Part shown: positions 29,877 through 39,016 of the stretch, one piece after another | Layout of the letters: every line of letters begins with the position of its first letter | How positions within the stretch are numbered: position 1 is the first letter of the stretch | NCBI GenBank assembly: GCA_037128595.1 | Contig: JBAXWB010000019.1 | Coordinates: 39,842 to 103,841, forward strand | Source of the DNA: a bacterium | GTDB taxonomy: Bacteria; Verrucomicrobiota; Kiritimatiellia; CAIKKV01; CAITUY01 | Direction: 5' to 3' | DNA: 64,000 nt | Notes under the pieces: model-generated | Told to the model about the DNA's origin: nothing | The model's database searches: none | What the model saw: the letters and a program-made list of their open reading frames with translations, nothing else | Position numbers and translations under genes: made by a program

Positions 29877-29894
29877 AAATAGTGAGATTCTCCA

Positions 29895-32800
29895 TTATTT
29901 GCTTAACAGGTTTTCAAACAGACGCACTGCCGCCGGATCGAAGTCAGGTGACTGCGGATCGAGGCGGCCGGCAAAGAGCAGTTGGGCGAAGCGCACCTTG
30001 CCCGTGCCGCAGGCTACCTCCACAATGGCGGGCTTATGTCCGCCGGACCATGCCAGCACGCGGCTTTCCACCCGTGGCGTGAGCAGCAGGGAGTCAAGCG
30101 CCAACAGGTAGGTGCCATCTGCGGTGGGGCGCTCCACGGCAATCTCGATTTCATGTTTGCCAGCGGCCAGTTCTGCGCTGCCCAGGTCGCTCCAGCCGAA
30201 CCAGACCGGAGCCTCCGGGGTGACGCGCGCCATGCGGCGGCAGGGCAAGTCGCAAGGCGCAGCATGCCAGGGTCCGCCATCCATGCGCCAACGGAAGGGC
30301 GATGATCCGGTGCGGCCATGCTCGAAGGCCTGGATCCGGGCCGACATAGCCGGGGAGGTGAAGGACAGACGCACCGTGTAGCCGCCGGACGGCGGCGTGC
30401 GGGTGCAGAGCAATAACGGGGTGTTGCGCACATGGCTGAAGAGGCGCAGTTGCCCATCGACAATGAAGCGTGGGTCCGCAGCATCCGCAGGCCAGTTGGT
30501 TGCCCCCTGGCACGCCACCACCACGGCGGCATCGCTGACCGGAATCCAACCATTGCTGTTCTGCAGCACAGACACACTGTCAGGCGTCCACGGCGCCACG
30601 ATAGCCTCGCAAGTGAGCACGCCCTCCCGACCGTTCCAGCCATCGAGTTGCTCCGGCAACAGCCCCTGCCAGAGCGGCCCGTCGGCAGCGCGCCAGACCG
30701 TGGAACATTCGTCCGGCTCTGTGGTAAAAGTCAGGCGCTCGCCGCTTGGCAGGCATGGGAAACCCGCCCAGCGACCGGCGTCCGGCCAGTTACGCTGCCG
30801 CAGGATAAGCATGCGGCCGCCCTGTTGCAGCCAGGCATTGAGTTGGACAGAGGAGGAGGAAGAACTGGCCTCGATTCGGGCGTCTTCCCACACCAGAACC
30901 ACGTCGGCATCAATATCGCGACTCGATGGATCCAGCCCGGCATCGACGTGCAAGCCAAGGCGGCGGAGCCCGGCGAGTACTTCGGGGGTGCCGCCGACCA
31001 GACGCACATGTACGGCTGGCGCCGGCGCCGGGCGCAGGATGCGCAGCGGGCGCTGGCTCAGCGTGTCGTCGATGCGCGCCACCAGGAAGCGGTTGGCGTC
31101 GGCGTCCGGGAGTTGTGCGGCCACGGGCACGCGCAAGTGCGCCCCGGCCGGCACAGTCACCTCGCGGCGGAGGATCGGCGGCCCGTTCAACCCACCGGAT
31201 AACCACATCGGATCGTGCTCGAGCATGTAGATTTTAACAGTGCGCGTGACCGCCTCCTCCGTGTCGTTGCACACCACCACTGCGGTCTGCAGCACGCTGC
31301 CGGAGGTTAAATTGCGAGGCAGCGGCTCCCAGGCCAGCCCCACGGGTGCCATGGCGCTGCGCAAGGCGGCGAACATCGGCATGGGTGCCTCCGGGCACCA
31401 GGGTTTTTCGCGCCGGTCCCAGTTCGCAAACCAGTACGGCAGGATCAAGGTATAGCCGAGTTCGCGCAGGGTTTCGGTCTGAGTGGCACCGATGGCTGCG
31501 TATCGCAGTTGAGTGGCCTCATCCTTGCTGTCGGTTCCGGTCCATCGGAAAATCCGATCGGGATTCAGCCCTTCGATGTATTCAGTGTTGGCCAAGATCT
31601 GACCCGGTTGGATGCAGGCGGCATGGCGAATGGAGACCTCGCGGAACTGTCCTTCGGAACCGCTCCAAAAGCCGGCATAGTTGTGGTTGTCGTGAACTTC
31701 GACCGTGTTGCCCGAGGCCGCGATCACCGGACGCCCCGGAGAGGCGGCGCGCACCACCGGGATGAGCCGGCCGTGAATCCACCCCTGCAGATCGAAGGGC
31801 GCATTCAGGGGGGCCTCATTGACCGGCACCCAGGCGAGAATGGAGGGATGATTGTGGAGGGCTTCACACCAGGCGGTCATCATCGTCTCGGCATTGGCGC
31901 GCCATATACGTTCGCCGGCTTCGTCAAGACCAGTTGGCTCGCCATTGTATGTGGCTGGCATTTCCGCCAGTAGCCATTGCCCGCTCTGGTCACAGATGGC
32001 GGCGGTGGCATGCGAGGGCGGCAGGGAATGCGTTCGAAAACCTCCGACATTCATGGCGCGGGCATCGTCCACGAGAAAGCGGCGCAGCGCGCTGCAGTCC
32101 AGCCGCAGCCACTCGTACACCAAATTAGAACCTCGCAACGGCAGCGGCCGGCCGTCAAGTCGCAAGCAGCCTGCCACAGTCACGATACGGGCGCCGAAGG
32201 TTTCGTCGCGGCGGTCAAGTTCGCTTCCATCGGCCGCCCGCAATACCACGGTAGCGCGGCAAAGCACCGGTGAGGCCGGCGACCAGGCGGGCAGGCCGGG
32301 ACAGGCGACGACGAGGGACCCGGCGGCAGATGCCGTGCCGGTGCCCAGAACCCGGCCGTCCGGACCGATCACCGTCAAGGCGGCAGTGACTCCGGCGGGA
32401 AGTGTGCCGGCACACCGCAAGGTTGCGCGTACACTGCCCGTCTGTGGATCACCGTCGAGAAGGACGGCGCGCAAGCGCACGCCGCGGTACAGGTGCAGCC
32501 CAATGTCACCAAATACGCAAGCATGGCGCTCCCCCCAATCGAAGCGGGCCGAACCGATAGGAAACAGGACCTCACCCCCCACCCCGCGAGGCACATTCTT
32601 CCAGCCGCGCACCTGCAGGAGCAACTCGTTAAAACCGGCATGCAGGGTTCCTGGCGGAACGTGCAATGAACCCGGTCCATACAACTCGGCGCCACCCAGG
32701 TCGACATCGTTGAGCCGGGCACGAAACCCCCATCGAATCATTTCCCAAACCAACGCTGCATCCTGCCCGGCCTCTGCGGCCGTAAGATCAAAACGCCGGC

Positions 32801-33104
32801 GCAACCACACGCCATCAGTCTCCTTCAGGTTCTCGTTTCCGGATGAAGCGGTCCGCCAGTTGGGCGCCGGAAGGTGAACCTCCTGCCAACCGTCATCTTT
32901 TGGTGCCGTCACCGCAGGCCAGACACCTTCAGGCAGTGCCTGGATAGCCCAGGTTCCTGATAGATCAACATCGTTTGCACAGGCGTTTTGCGCAAACAGG
33001 ATGAACAAAGAAATCGCGAGGATTCTGCTTAAACCAAGCGCCACATCAAAGCATGCTGCTTTTTCACGTCCGGAGAATTGCCACGCGATTCCATTACGCT
33101 TCAT
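29895..33104 (-). CDS. Secreted GH2-family glycoside hydrolase
   Basis: The 1069-residue protein has a signal peptide at about 22-43 (ILAISLFILFAQNACA) after a basic start. Next come a GH2 sugar-binding jelly roll ('WAIQALPEGVWPAV', 'GVWLRRRFDL'), an immunoglobulin-like domain and a TIM barrel. The acid/base is in WVPVNEAP (Glu about 430) and the likely nucleophile in ANTEYIEG (Glu about 507). The last 400 residues are beta-rich and include a ThuA/GATase-like segment ('DADVVLVWEDARIEASSSSS...LNAWLQQGGRMLILRQ') and a carbohydrate-binding-like end. Bond specificity cannot be read. ATG 33104 overlaps the upstream stop as ATGA. Confidence 0.8.
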   Translation of the reverse strand: MKRNGIAWQFSGREKAACFDVALGLSRILAISLFILFAQNACANDVDLSGTWAIQALPEGVWPAVTAPKDDGWQEVHLPAPNWRTASSGNENLKETDGVWLRRRFDLTAAEAGQDAALVWEMIRWGFRARLNDVDLGGAELYGPGSLHVPPGTLHAGFNELLLQVRGWKNVPRGVGGEVLFPIGSARFDWGERHACVFGDIGLHLYRGVRLRAVLLDGDPQTGSVRATLRCAGTLPAGVTAALTVIGPDGRVLGTGTASAAGSLVVACPGLPAWSPASPVLCRATVVLRAADGSELDRRDETFGARIVTVAGCLRLDGRPLPLRGSNLVYEWLRLDCSALRRFLVDDARAMNVGGFRTHSLPPSHATAAICDQSGQWLLAEMPATYNGEPTGLDEAGERIWRANAETMMTAWCEALHNHPSILAWVPVNEAPLNAPFDLQGWIHGRLIPVVRAASPGRPVIAASGNTVEVHDNHNYAGFWSGSEGQFREVSIRHAACIQPGQILANTEYIEGLNPDRIFRWTGTDSKDEATQLRYAAIGATQTETLRELGYTLILPYWFANWDRREKPWCPEAPMPMFAALRSAMAPVGLAWEPLPRNLTSGSVLQTAVVVCNDTEEAVTRTVKIYMLEHDPMWLSGGLNGPPILRREVTVPAGAHLRVPVAAQLPDADANRFLVARIDDTLSQRPLRILRPAPAPAVHVRLVGGTPEVLAGLRRLGLHVDAGLDPSSRDIDADVVLVWEDARIEASSSSSSVQLNAWLQQGGRMLILRQRNWPDAGRWAGFPCLPSGERLTFTTEPDECSTVWRAADGPLWQGLLPEQLDGWNGREGVLTCEAIVAPWTPDSVSVLQNSNGWIPVSDAAVVVACQGATNWPADAADPRFIVDGQLRLFSHVRNTPLLLCTRTPPSGGYTVRLSFTSPAMSARIQAFEHGRTGSSPFRWRMDGGPWHAAPCDLPCRRMARVTPEAPVWFGWSDLGSAELAAGKHEIEIAVERPTADGTYLLALDSLLLTPRVESRVLAWSGGHKPAIVEVACGTGKVRFAQLLFAGRLDPQSPDFDPAAVRLFENLLSK

Positions 33105-34189
33105 GGCGCGACCTTTACTTGATAGGGCTCATGGTTTTCCGGGAAACGCTGACGTTGGAGGCTGTCAAACAGCGTTTCAACATTAGCCAGAGGATAGCCG
33201 GGGAACAGTTCGCCCCAGAAAATGAGGCCACCGGCCGGGTCGTAGAAGCGCTGCTTCGCTGCAGCCACCGCGGCCGCCACCTCCGCCGGTGAGCCCTGGC
33301 TCATGGTATGCTGCCTGTCGATGTCCCACTGCAGTGTCAGGCCGTTACGCCTGATCGCCGCGGCCACTTCCACTTGGTTGTTGGCACCCGCTTGCGGCCA
33401 AATCACCTGGACACCGATCTCAGCTAAGTCATCAAAAAATGGAAGGGTATGGCCGCAGGAATGGAAGAACACATGCTTACCGCGGGCGCGCACCTGCTGG
33501 GCAAGTTGGCGGTAACGGGGTTTGAAGAAATGCTGCCACATCGGCCGACTGATGAGAGTCGCCTGTTGCGATCCCCAGTCGTCGGCCAGTTGAATACCAT
33601 CGACGCCCGCGTCGAGAAGACTTTCGATCTGGCGGGACCGGACTCCCATTACGAGATCGGCGAGATCGTTGGCCAGCGCATTGTCCTCGGCGATATCTAT
33701 CAAAAGGTCTTCCATGCGCCGCAGGGAGTGCAAAGTCTCAAACAGCGTGACCCATCCTTCCAGTCTGTAGAAACCGCGAGCCTGATGATTGGCTACGTCC
33801 TCCGCCCAATTCCTGGCGGCCGTGCTGCCCGGCTCCGGGATGTCAGGCAGACACACTTTCTTGAGATCATCCGGCTCCTCCACCAGATAATGGACAACAT
33901 GGCCCATGATGCCATAAGTACACTGTTCCCACGTCACGCCCCATCCATCGACATAGGTGTTACGATAAGTACCGTTCACGAAATGCTTCGTATCGGGGCG
34001 TGGCATGGGACAGCTGGCGGGGGTCAGATCGCCACTATCCTCGGGGCAACGGGCAGCCAGGTGGTAAAGCGCCGCACCGTGCTCATAGAGGGCGCCGTCC
34101 TGTATCTTGTGTAGAACGGGAATGCAGTCCGGGTGACTGCGCTCAATGGCGCGGGTCACGCGTTCACGACCAGTCATGACAACAGGCAT
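33101..34189 (-). CDS. Uroporphyrinogen-decarboxylase-like protein, second copy
   Basis: The 362-residue protein starts MPVVMTGRERVTRAIERSHPDCIPV, the classic URO-D-superfamily N-terminus. It continues with 'GVDGIQLADDWGSQQATLISRPMWQHFFKPRYRQL' and KHVFFHSCGHTLPFFDDL, typical of corrinoid methyltransferase-like members (the H-x-C-G motif can bind metal). It differs strongly from the URO-D-like gene at 28818. AAGGAAACGTCG precedes ATG 34189. It lies between a polysaccharide lyase-like gene and the GH2 gene, so a role in sugar-derived methyl or carboxyl group metabolism is possible but only inferred. Confidence 0.82.
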   Translation of the reverse strand: MPVVMTGRERVTRAIERSHPDCIPVLHKIQDGALYEHGAALYHLAARCPEDSGDLTPASCPMPRPDTKHFVNGTYRNTYVDGWGVTWEQCTYGIMGHVVHYLVEEPDDLKKVCLPDIPEPGSTAARNWAEDVANHQARGFYRLEGWVTLFETLHSLRRMEDLLIDIAEDNALANDLADLVMGVRSRQIESLLDAGVDGIQLADDWGSQQATLISRPMWQHFFKPRYRQLAQQVRARGKHVFFHSCGHTLPFFDDLAEIGVQVIWPQAGANNQVEVAAAIRRNGLTLQWDIDRQHTMSQGSPAEVAAAVAAAKQRFYDPAGGLIFWGELFPGYPLANVETLFDSLQRQRFPENHEPYQVKVAP

Positions 34190-34202
34190 CGACGTTTCCT
34201 TT

Positions 34203-36026
34203 TCAGGTGTTGCCTACCAATTCCCATCCGGTGTCGTTCAATCGAAAAACATACACACCTCCGGCCGCCGTGACTTGAACACCATCGACGGTGGCCTTAG
34301 CCGAAACCGGAATATTCCGGGGTGACAGAATGACAAAATACGATTCCGAGTTTCCCGTTGCCGTAACCTCTGCCGAAAGACAGGGGCCGAAGTTGGTGCC
34401 AGCAGACAAGTTCATTTTGCAGGGGAGCACGATCTGAACTTGTATCGACGTCTTCCGGCCATTAATCCAGGCAGATTTCCGATCATTCGACAGGAGTGGC
34501 ACCTCCGATGTCTGCAATTTCCACTCGTACTTGTTTCCCACTGATCCCCGAAGCACATCACCGATCGCGACAAATCGGTCGGGTATCAGGAATGCCGTAC
34601 GCCGGAAACCTGAAAGACGTTCACCATACGCCTTACCCGCCTCGGCAGTGGCGAAAAGTACACCACCGGGTGTTGTCCCACTTTGAACAATTGCACCCGT
34701 GGTGTTCCATTTCTGCCCCTGTTCATTAACCAGAACGGTGGAGTGATAGCCGGTGTCAACCTTCCCATAAGGCGCAGTCGGCACTAACCGCTCGCCGTTA
34801 ACAATCATGACGAAGGCATTCAGGTCGGCATGCTTATGCCCCTCCCCTATATTACCGCTCTTGAAAAATAATTGCATCGTATCCGACCGCATCGCGGCCC
34901 ATTGCGTCTCAGGAAAAACCTTAAGAGCCTCCCGAGGGGGGGCGGCAAGGGATGCCGGGGCTGAGGAACGGAAGATGATCTCCCATGGGGCGCTCATGCC
35001 TTTCCGCCACCTGCTGTCATACTGCTGAAGATACGCATCCAGGGCTGCGTCGTGATAATAGGCGGCCAGCGGGTAAAGATCCCCGGTCATGTCGATCAGA
35101 GTCTGGCAGTTGGAAAAGTTGACCCAAGCGTTGTCGGCCCCGGTAAAAGTGCGGAGAAAAGACCCGAATTGCCGGAATCCGGGATGGTCCAGGATGCCGT
35201 CATCCGTTCCGGCGACACGCTTGAGCGCCGTACCGAACAGGCTCGCATTGGACACCCCGTAAAGGCCGTACATCACGCCTTCCACGCAACCACCATCCTT
35301 TGGAAACGGGTCGAGGTAGTTGTGAAGCCGTTTGCGGGTCTGCCCCAAGATCCATTCGGCTTCCGAGACCTCGCCCAACGTGGCCAGGGCCGCGATACCG
35401 ACGCCACCCTGGATCACCGGGCACCAGTTGTTGACGGATCGTAGCCACCATTCGTTCGCGTCGCCGAGGTCAACGCCCTCCTTGTAAATAGCGAAGGCTT
35501 TCGTGGCCAGAGCGTCACGGACAAACCTGCGTTCATCTTCTGACAGGAATGGATAGAGCCAGTCATAGCAGATACCCACCGCCCGCGCGAAATGCCCTAA
35601 CCCCAGGCCGGCCGCTTTCCCGCAATTGGGCGTTACCCCGCCGCGCCAGATCTCACGATCCCAACCGGCCACCTGCAGGAGTTGTTTCTTCGCCTTTTCG
35701 ATATGACGCGGTTCCTGCGTGACCAGCGCCAGAAAGGCCTCGGCCACCATGGCCGGATTGCTAAAAAGTCCGCGAGGGTCTTGTGGCTTAACATCAAATG
35801 GATAGGCCTCGACATCGGCGACAAGCGACGTAAAACAAGCAGAAGCCCGTGCCTTGTCGCGCAGCGCAGGAAGGTCGGCCGCAGAGAAAAACAAACGCGG
35901 GTGCTGTCCTGGTTGTCCGCCTACACCCGGAGCGGGTTCAACCGTGGCGGAGACGGACGGGGGGTCTACGGTCATCCCCACCAAGAACAACATCGCCACC
36001 AGAGAACTAAAACAAGGGCTTTTCAC
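34203..36026 (-). CDS. Secreted heparinase II/III-like polysaccharide lyase
   Basis: About 607 residues from a GTG start at 36026, which follows GAAAGG by 6 nt and begins directly with a signal peptide (MKSPCFSSLVAMLFLVGMTVD...). An in-frame ATG at 36053 would add nine charged residues in front. The mature protein has an (alpha/alpha) toroid ('GHFARAVGICYDWLYPFLSEDER', 'NWCPVIQGGVGIAALA') and a beta-sheet part with GEGHKHADLNAFVMIVNGERLV, which holds the conserved His of the heparinase II/III family. Such lyases cleave uronate-containing polysaccharides by beta-elimination. The exact substrate is unknown. Confidence 0.82.
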   Translation of the reverse strand: MKSPCFSSLVAMLFLVGMTVDPPSVSATVEPAPGVGGQPGQHPRLFFSAADLPALRDKARASACFTSLVADVEAYPFDVKPQDPRGLFSNPAMVAEAFLALVTQEPRHIEKAKKQLLQVAGWDREIWRGGVTPNCGKAAGLGLGHFARAVGICYDWLYPFLSEDERRFVRDALATKAFAIYKEGVDLGDANEWWLRSVNNWCPVIQGGVGIAALATLGEVSEAEWILGQTRKRLHNYLDPFPKDGGCVEGVMYGLYGVSNASLFGTALKRVAGTDDGILDHPGFRQFGSFLRTFTGADNAWVNFSNCQTLIDMTGDLYPLAAYYHDAALDAYLQQYDSRWRKGMSAPWEIIFRSSAPASLAAPPREALKVFPETQWAAMRSDTMQLFFKSGNIGEGHKHADLNAFVMIVNGERLVPTAPYGKVDTGYHSTVLVNEQGQKWNTTGAIVQSGTTPGGVLFATAEAGKAYGERLSGFRRTAFLIPDRFVAIGDVLRGSVGNKYEWKLQTSEVPLLSNDRKSAWINGRKTSIQVQIVLPCKMNLSAGTNFGPCLSAEVTATGNSESYFVILSPRNIPVSAKATVDGVQVTAAGGVYVFRLNDTGWELVGNT

Positions 36027-36039
36027 GGCAAACCTTTCA

Positions 36040-36153
36040 TCATCCATCCGCATCCTTAGCGTCCCCCGGTTTCGCAGCCATTGCCGTACATGTCAGGTCA
36101 ACGGTCATTCCAATGGCGGCGATCATCGCAAATAATTGACTTTGTTTACTCAT
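36040..36153 (-). CDS. Small signal-peptide-like ORF (37 aa) upstream of the lyase
   Basis: This short frame has a good ribosome site (GGGGAG about 7 nt upstream of ATG 36153) and encodes MSKQSQLFAMIAAIGMTVDL followed by a Thr-Cys-Thr-Ala-Met-Ala-Ala stretch and a charged tail (KPGDAKDADG). It ends overlapping the 5' extension of the lyase frame. It looks like a signal peptide with almost no mature part and shares the string GMTVD with the lyase signal peptide. It may be a translational leader for the lyase, a tiny exported peptide, or the remnant of a duplicated gene start. Confidence 0.35.
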   Translation of the reverse strand: MSKQSQLFAMIAAIGMTVDLTCTAMAAKPGDAKDADG

Positions 36154-36189
36154 CTATATTCTCCCCGCTGAAGTTGTCGTTGCCCCATT

Positions 36190-36999
36190 CTATAGGGAAA
36201 CGCGTACACCATAATCCGGTACGCACACATTCAGTCGCGGATATTTAACCCGCATATAATCTGCAAATAACGAAGGATCTTCCAAGTTCCCCTTGAACAT
36301 GTCGAAATGAGCCGGAACAGTCAGCCCAGGCCGCAATGCGCCGGCCAGATCCGCAGCTTCCTGATAGGTCATGTTGCCGATGCAGTCGGAAGCCAATCGT
36401 TTGGCGTCTCTTCCATTGATCGGCAAAAATACCACGTCGAACTGCCAGCGCTGAAGTTTCGTCTGAAGTCCCTCGTAGATACAGCAGTCACCGGAGTGAT
36501 AAATCGTGCAACCGCCGGACTCGATGACAAAGCCTAAACAGGCAAATTGGCCGGTCTGCGGATCCGGATCCAGAAGTTCATGAGCCGAAGCAATGCCTGT
36601 GATTTTCACACCAGATCGCCTTTTCGATTGGCCGTCGTCAATGCCGATAAATCGCCTGGACGGGATACCCAACTCGCGACTGACTTTTCCCCTCAGGATT
36701 TCCGGGACAACGAAACTGGCCCTAGGCGAGGCCGCTGCCATAGCAGGCCAGACCTCGCGGTCAATATGATCAGCATGGTCGTGGCTCCCGAAGATGAAAT
36801 CAGCATGCGTCACCTTGCCCGGTTTGAGTAGCGGCGGCACACGACGTTTGGGATGCAGGGCAAGGAATGGATCAAGATACATCACGGCTTCACAGGTCTT
36901 CACCACAAAGCTGTGCTGGCCAAGCCACCAGAACGCCAGATGTCCATGCCGCACCCGGCAACGGTCAATGTCACGGATCAGGGATTTATATTTAATCAT
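36190..36999 (-). CDS. UlaG-like metallo-beta-lactamase-fold hydrolase
   Basis: The 269-residue protein has the 'WWLGQHSFVVKT...YLDPFL' start and the metal motif SHDHADHID (about residues 71-79), followed by 'YHSGDCCIYEGL' and 'VPAHFDMF'. This is the pattern of the UPF0173/UlaG branch, which includes L-ascorbate-6-phosphate lactonase. It probably opens a lactone or phosphodiester of a sugar acid in the cytoplasm. GGAG lies within the 3' end of the preceding dehydrogenase gene, about 7 nt before ATG 36999. Together with the two dehydrogenases it suggests an oxidative sugar-acid route. Confidence 0.85.
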   Translation of the reverse strand: MIKYKSLIRDIDRCRVRHGHLAFWWLGQHSFVVKTCEAVMYLDPFLALHPKRRVPPLLKPGKVTHADFIFGSHDHADHIDREVWPAMAAASPRASFVVPEILRGKVSRELGIPSRRFIGIDDGQSKRRSGVKITGIASAHELLDPDPQTGQFACLGFVIESGGCTIYHSGDCCIYEGLQTKLQRWQFDVVFLPINGRDAKRLASDCIGNMTYQEAADLAGALRPGLTVPAHFDMFKGNLEDPSLFADYMRVKYPRLNVCVPDYGVRVSL

Positions 37000-37000
37000 T

Positions 37001-37972
37001 TTACCACTCCATCACAACCTTAACCACCCCGGCAGCACGGCCTTTTACCAATTCCATGGCTTCAGCGAAACGCGACACCGGAAAGCGATGGGACACGAGT
37101 TGGGCAAGCGGAAGATGGCCTTGCACCGCCAACTGAACAGCTTCCGGCCAGGCCCCGGCGCTGGCATTGCTGCCAATCAGTTCCAACTCATGGTGAAGCA
37201 CGGTATTCCATGGGAAACTCGCACGACCCTCGCCATAGTCACCCAGAACCAGGACTTTGGCCCCACGCCCGGCCACGGCAAAGGCCGTCTCAAAAGCCCT
37301 GCCTGAACCCGAGGTCTCGAGAATGTTGGCGCATTTTTTACCCAGGGCCGTTTCTACGGCCGCCGTCAGGTTGTTGCCGGCAACATGGTAATCGACCGTC
37401 GCATGTGCTCCAAGACCTTTCGCCAATGCGAGCCGGTCCGGTCGCCCACCCGCCAGCACGATATGTCGCACTCCCGCACGGACAAGGAGCATGAGAAAGA
37501 GCAACCCGATGGGCCCGTCGCCGAATATCACAGCGGAGTTGGCATCCTCCAGGCGGTGCCGCCGCAAGCCGCGCAGGCATACTGCCAGAGGCTCGATGAG
37601 AGCCGCCTCGGCAGCACACATACCTTCCGGAAGCAGAAGAACATTGGCGGCCTCGGTGAGGAAATACTCGGCGTAACCGCCGGGATATTCAAAACCAACT
37701 TCGCCACCATCCCGGACCACGTTTTCCGCAACGCAGCGCTGGCCCACAACACCGCCGGCAACACCCAGGCCGGCGGCATCAACACGGCCTGACCATTCAT
37801 GGCCGGGAATGGCAGGGAAACCCGTACGTTGCCAACCGGAGATCATCAACAGATCCGTGACACACACGCCACAAGCCGCCGTCTTGATGCGAACCTGCCC
37901 CGGCCCCGGTTCCGGCAGCGGAAGGTCACGCATCTCCAGCCGGCCCGGCCCTGTATTGACAATGGCTTTCAT
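37001..37972 (-). CDS. MDR-family alcohol/polyol dehydrogenase lacking the structural zinc loop
   Basis: The 323-residue medium-chain dehydrogenase has ACGVCVTD (catalytic zinc Cys about 36), GHEWSGRVD (catalytic Glu) and a Rossmann fold ('NSAVIFGDGPIGLLFLMLLVRAGVRHIVLAG'). The four-cysteine structural zinc loop seen in the next gene is missing here; the region reads VGQRCVAENVVRDGGEVGF. It oxidises a sugar alcohol or hydroxy acid with NAD(P). Its ATG at 37972 overlaps the stop of the upstream dehydrogenase as ATGA, which suggests coupled translation. The substrate is unknown. Confidence 0.88.
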   Translation of the reverse strand: MKAIVNTGPGRLEMRDLPLPEPGPGQVRIKTAACGVCVTDLLMISGWQRTGFPAIPGHEWSGRVDAAGLGVAGGVVGQRCVAENVVRDGGEVGFEYPGGYAEYFLTEAANVLLLPEGMCAAEAALIEPLAVCLRGLRRHRLEDANSAVIFGDGPIGLLFLMLLVRAGVRHIVLAGGRPDRLALAKGLGAHATVDYHVAGNNLTAAVETALGKKCANILETSGSGRAFETAFAVAGRGAKVLVLGDYGEGRASFPWNTVLHHELELIGSNASAGAWPEAVQLAVQGHLPLAQLVSHRFPVSRFAEAMELVKGRAAGVVKVVMEW

Positions 37973-39000
37973 GGATTGATGATCACCTTGTTATGATTCG
38001 TACCGGCCATGACCTCAACAGCCTCGTGAATGTGTTTGAGAGGGAAGCGGTGCGAAATGATTTTCTCCACATCCACCAATCCCCGATCCATCAGCCGGAT
38101 CGCCCTGGACATGGCCAGCGGGGTGGTCCCAAAACTGGCGTCCATGCGTCCTTCGAGGAAATGAGTGATTCCACCATCCAACTCAAAAGTTTCGTGCGTG
38201 GTAATTCCAAACACATTCCAGCGTGTGCCGCGGCGGCGCAAATCCACCATCAATTTCACAGCCTGAATGGGGCCTGCCGCCTCGATCACCAAATCCGGCC
38301 CGTCCGGCATGATATCGTACACCTGTTTCTTCGCGTCCCCTTTGGCGGGATTCACCACATCGGTGGCCCCCAATTTCATGGCATTCGCAAGGGCGGCCTC
38401 GCTCGTATCAACAGCGATGAGGCGGCCCGCACCCGCCGCCTTGGCCACCATAAGGCAAAGCAGGCCGATACTGCCCACGCCAATGACTACCACATCGTCA
38501 CCGACCTTCATCTCACTGTACAGGATCATCCCTTTCCAGGCGCCGGAAAGCGGTTCCGTAATGGCGGCGGCATCAAACGACAATGTTTTCGGCTTCGCGA
38601 AAAGACAGGACTCCGTGGTACGCATGTATTCGGCGAATGCGCCCGGCCAGACGTCGGTCGGACCGTCACCGCCCGTGGTGAAGGCATGTTCGCAGTAGTG
38701 CGAGTTCCCGACGCGACAGTGTTCGCAGAAGCCGCAGAAACCGGACGGCTGGATGATGACATCATCCCCCTCCTTGAAATGACGGACGCCACGTCCGATC
38801 CGGGCAATGGTACCAGAAGGCTCATGCCCCGGCACAAAGGGGAAGTTCACATTCTTCCGGATGCCTTTGATGGCCTTGAAGTCCGTGGCGCAGAATCCAC
38901 ACGATCGGATCCGCACGACAACCTCGCCCTCCCCCGGTTCGGGCATGGGAACGTCCTGAAGTTCGAGTTTATTGAAGTCCTTAAGTACGGCAGCCAGCAT
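37969..39000 (-). CDS. Zinc-dependent MDR alcohol dehydrogenase
   Basis: The 343-residue protein has CGFCATDFKAI (catalytic Cys), GHEPSGTIARIG, and a complete structural zinc loop CGFCEHCRVGNSHYC (about 95-109). The NAD-binding motif is 'GDDVVVIGVGSIGLLCLM'. It resembles sorbitol/threonine dehydrogenase-type enzymes. It is the first metabolic gene downstream of the LacI regulator, 16 bp away. The pair of different dehydrogenases in one operon suggests two successive oxidation steps, or oxidation and epimerisation by a keto intermediate. Confidence 0.9.
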   Translation of the reverse strand: MLAAVLKDFNKLELQDVPMPEPGEGEVVVRIRSCGFCATDFKAIKGIRKNVNFPFVPGHEPSGTIARIGRGVRHFKEGDDVIIQPSGFCGFCEHCRVGNSHYCEHAFTTGGDGPTDVWPGAFAEYMRTTESCLFAKPKTLSFDAAAITEPLSGAWKGMILYSEMKVGDDVVVIGVGSIGLLCLMVAKAAGAGRLIAVDTSEAALANAMKLGATDVVNPAKGDAKKQVYDIMPDGPDLVIEAAGPIQAVKLMVDLRRRGTRWNVFGITTHETFELDGGITHFLEGRMDASFGTTPLAMSRAIRLMDRGLVDVEKIISHRFPLKHIHEAVEVMAGTNHNKVIINP

Positions 39001-39016
39001 GGTTATTTCTCCTTAT

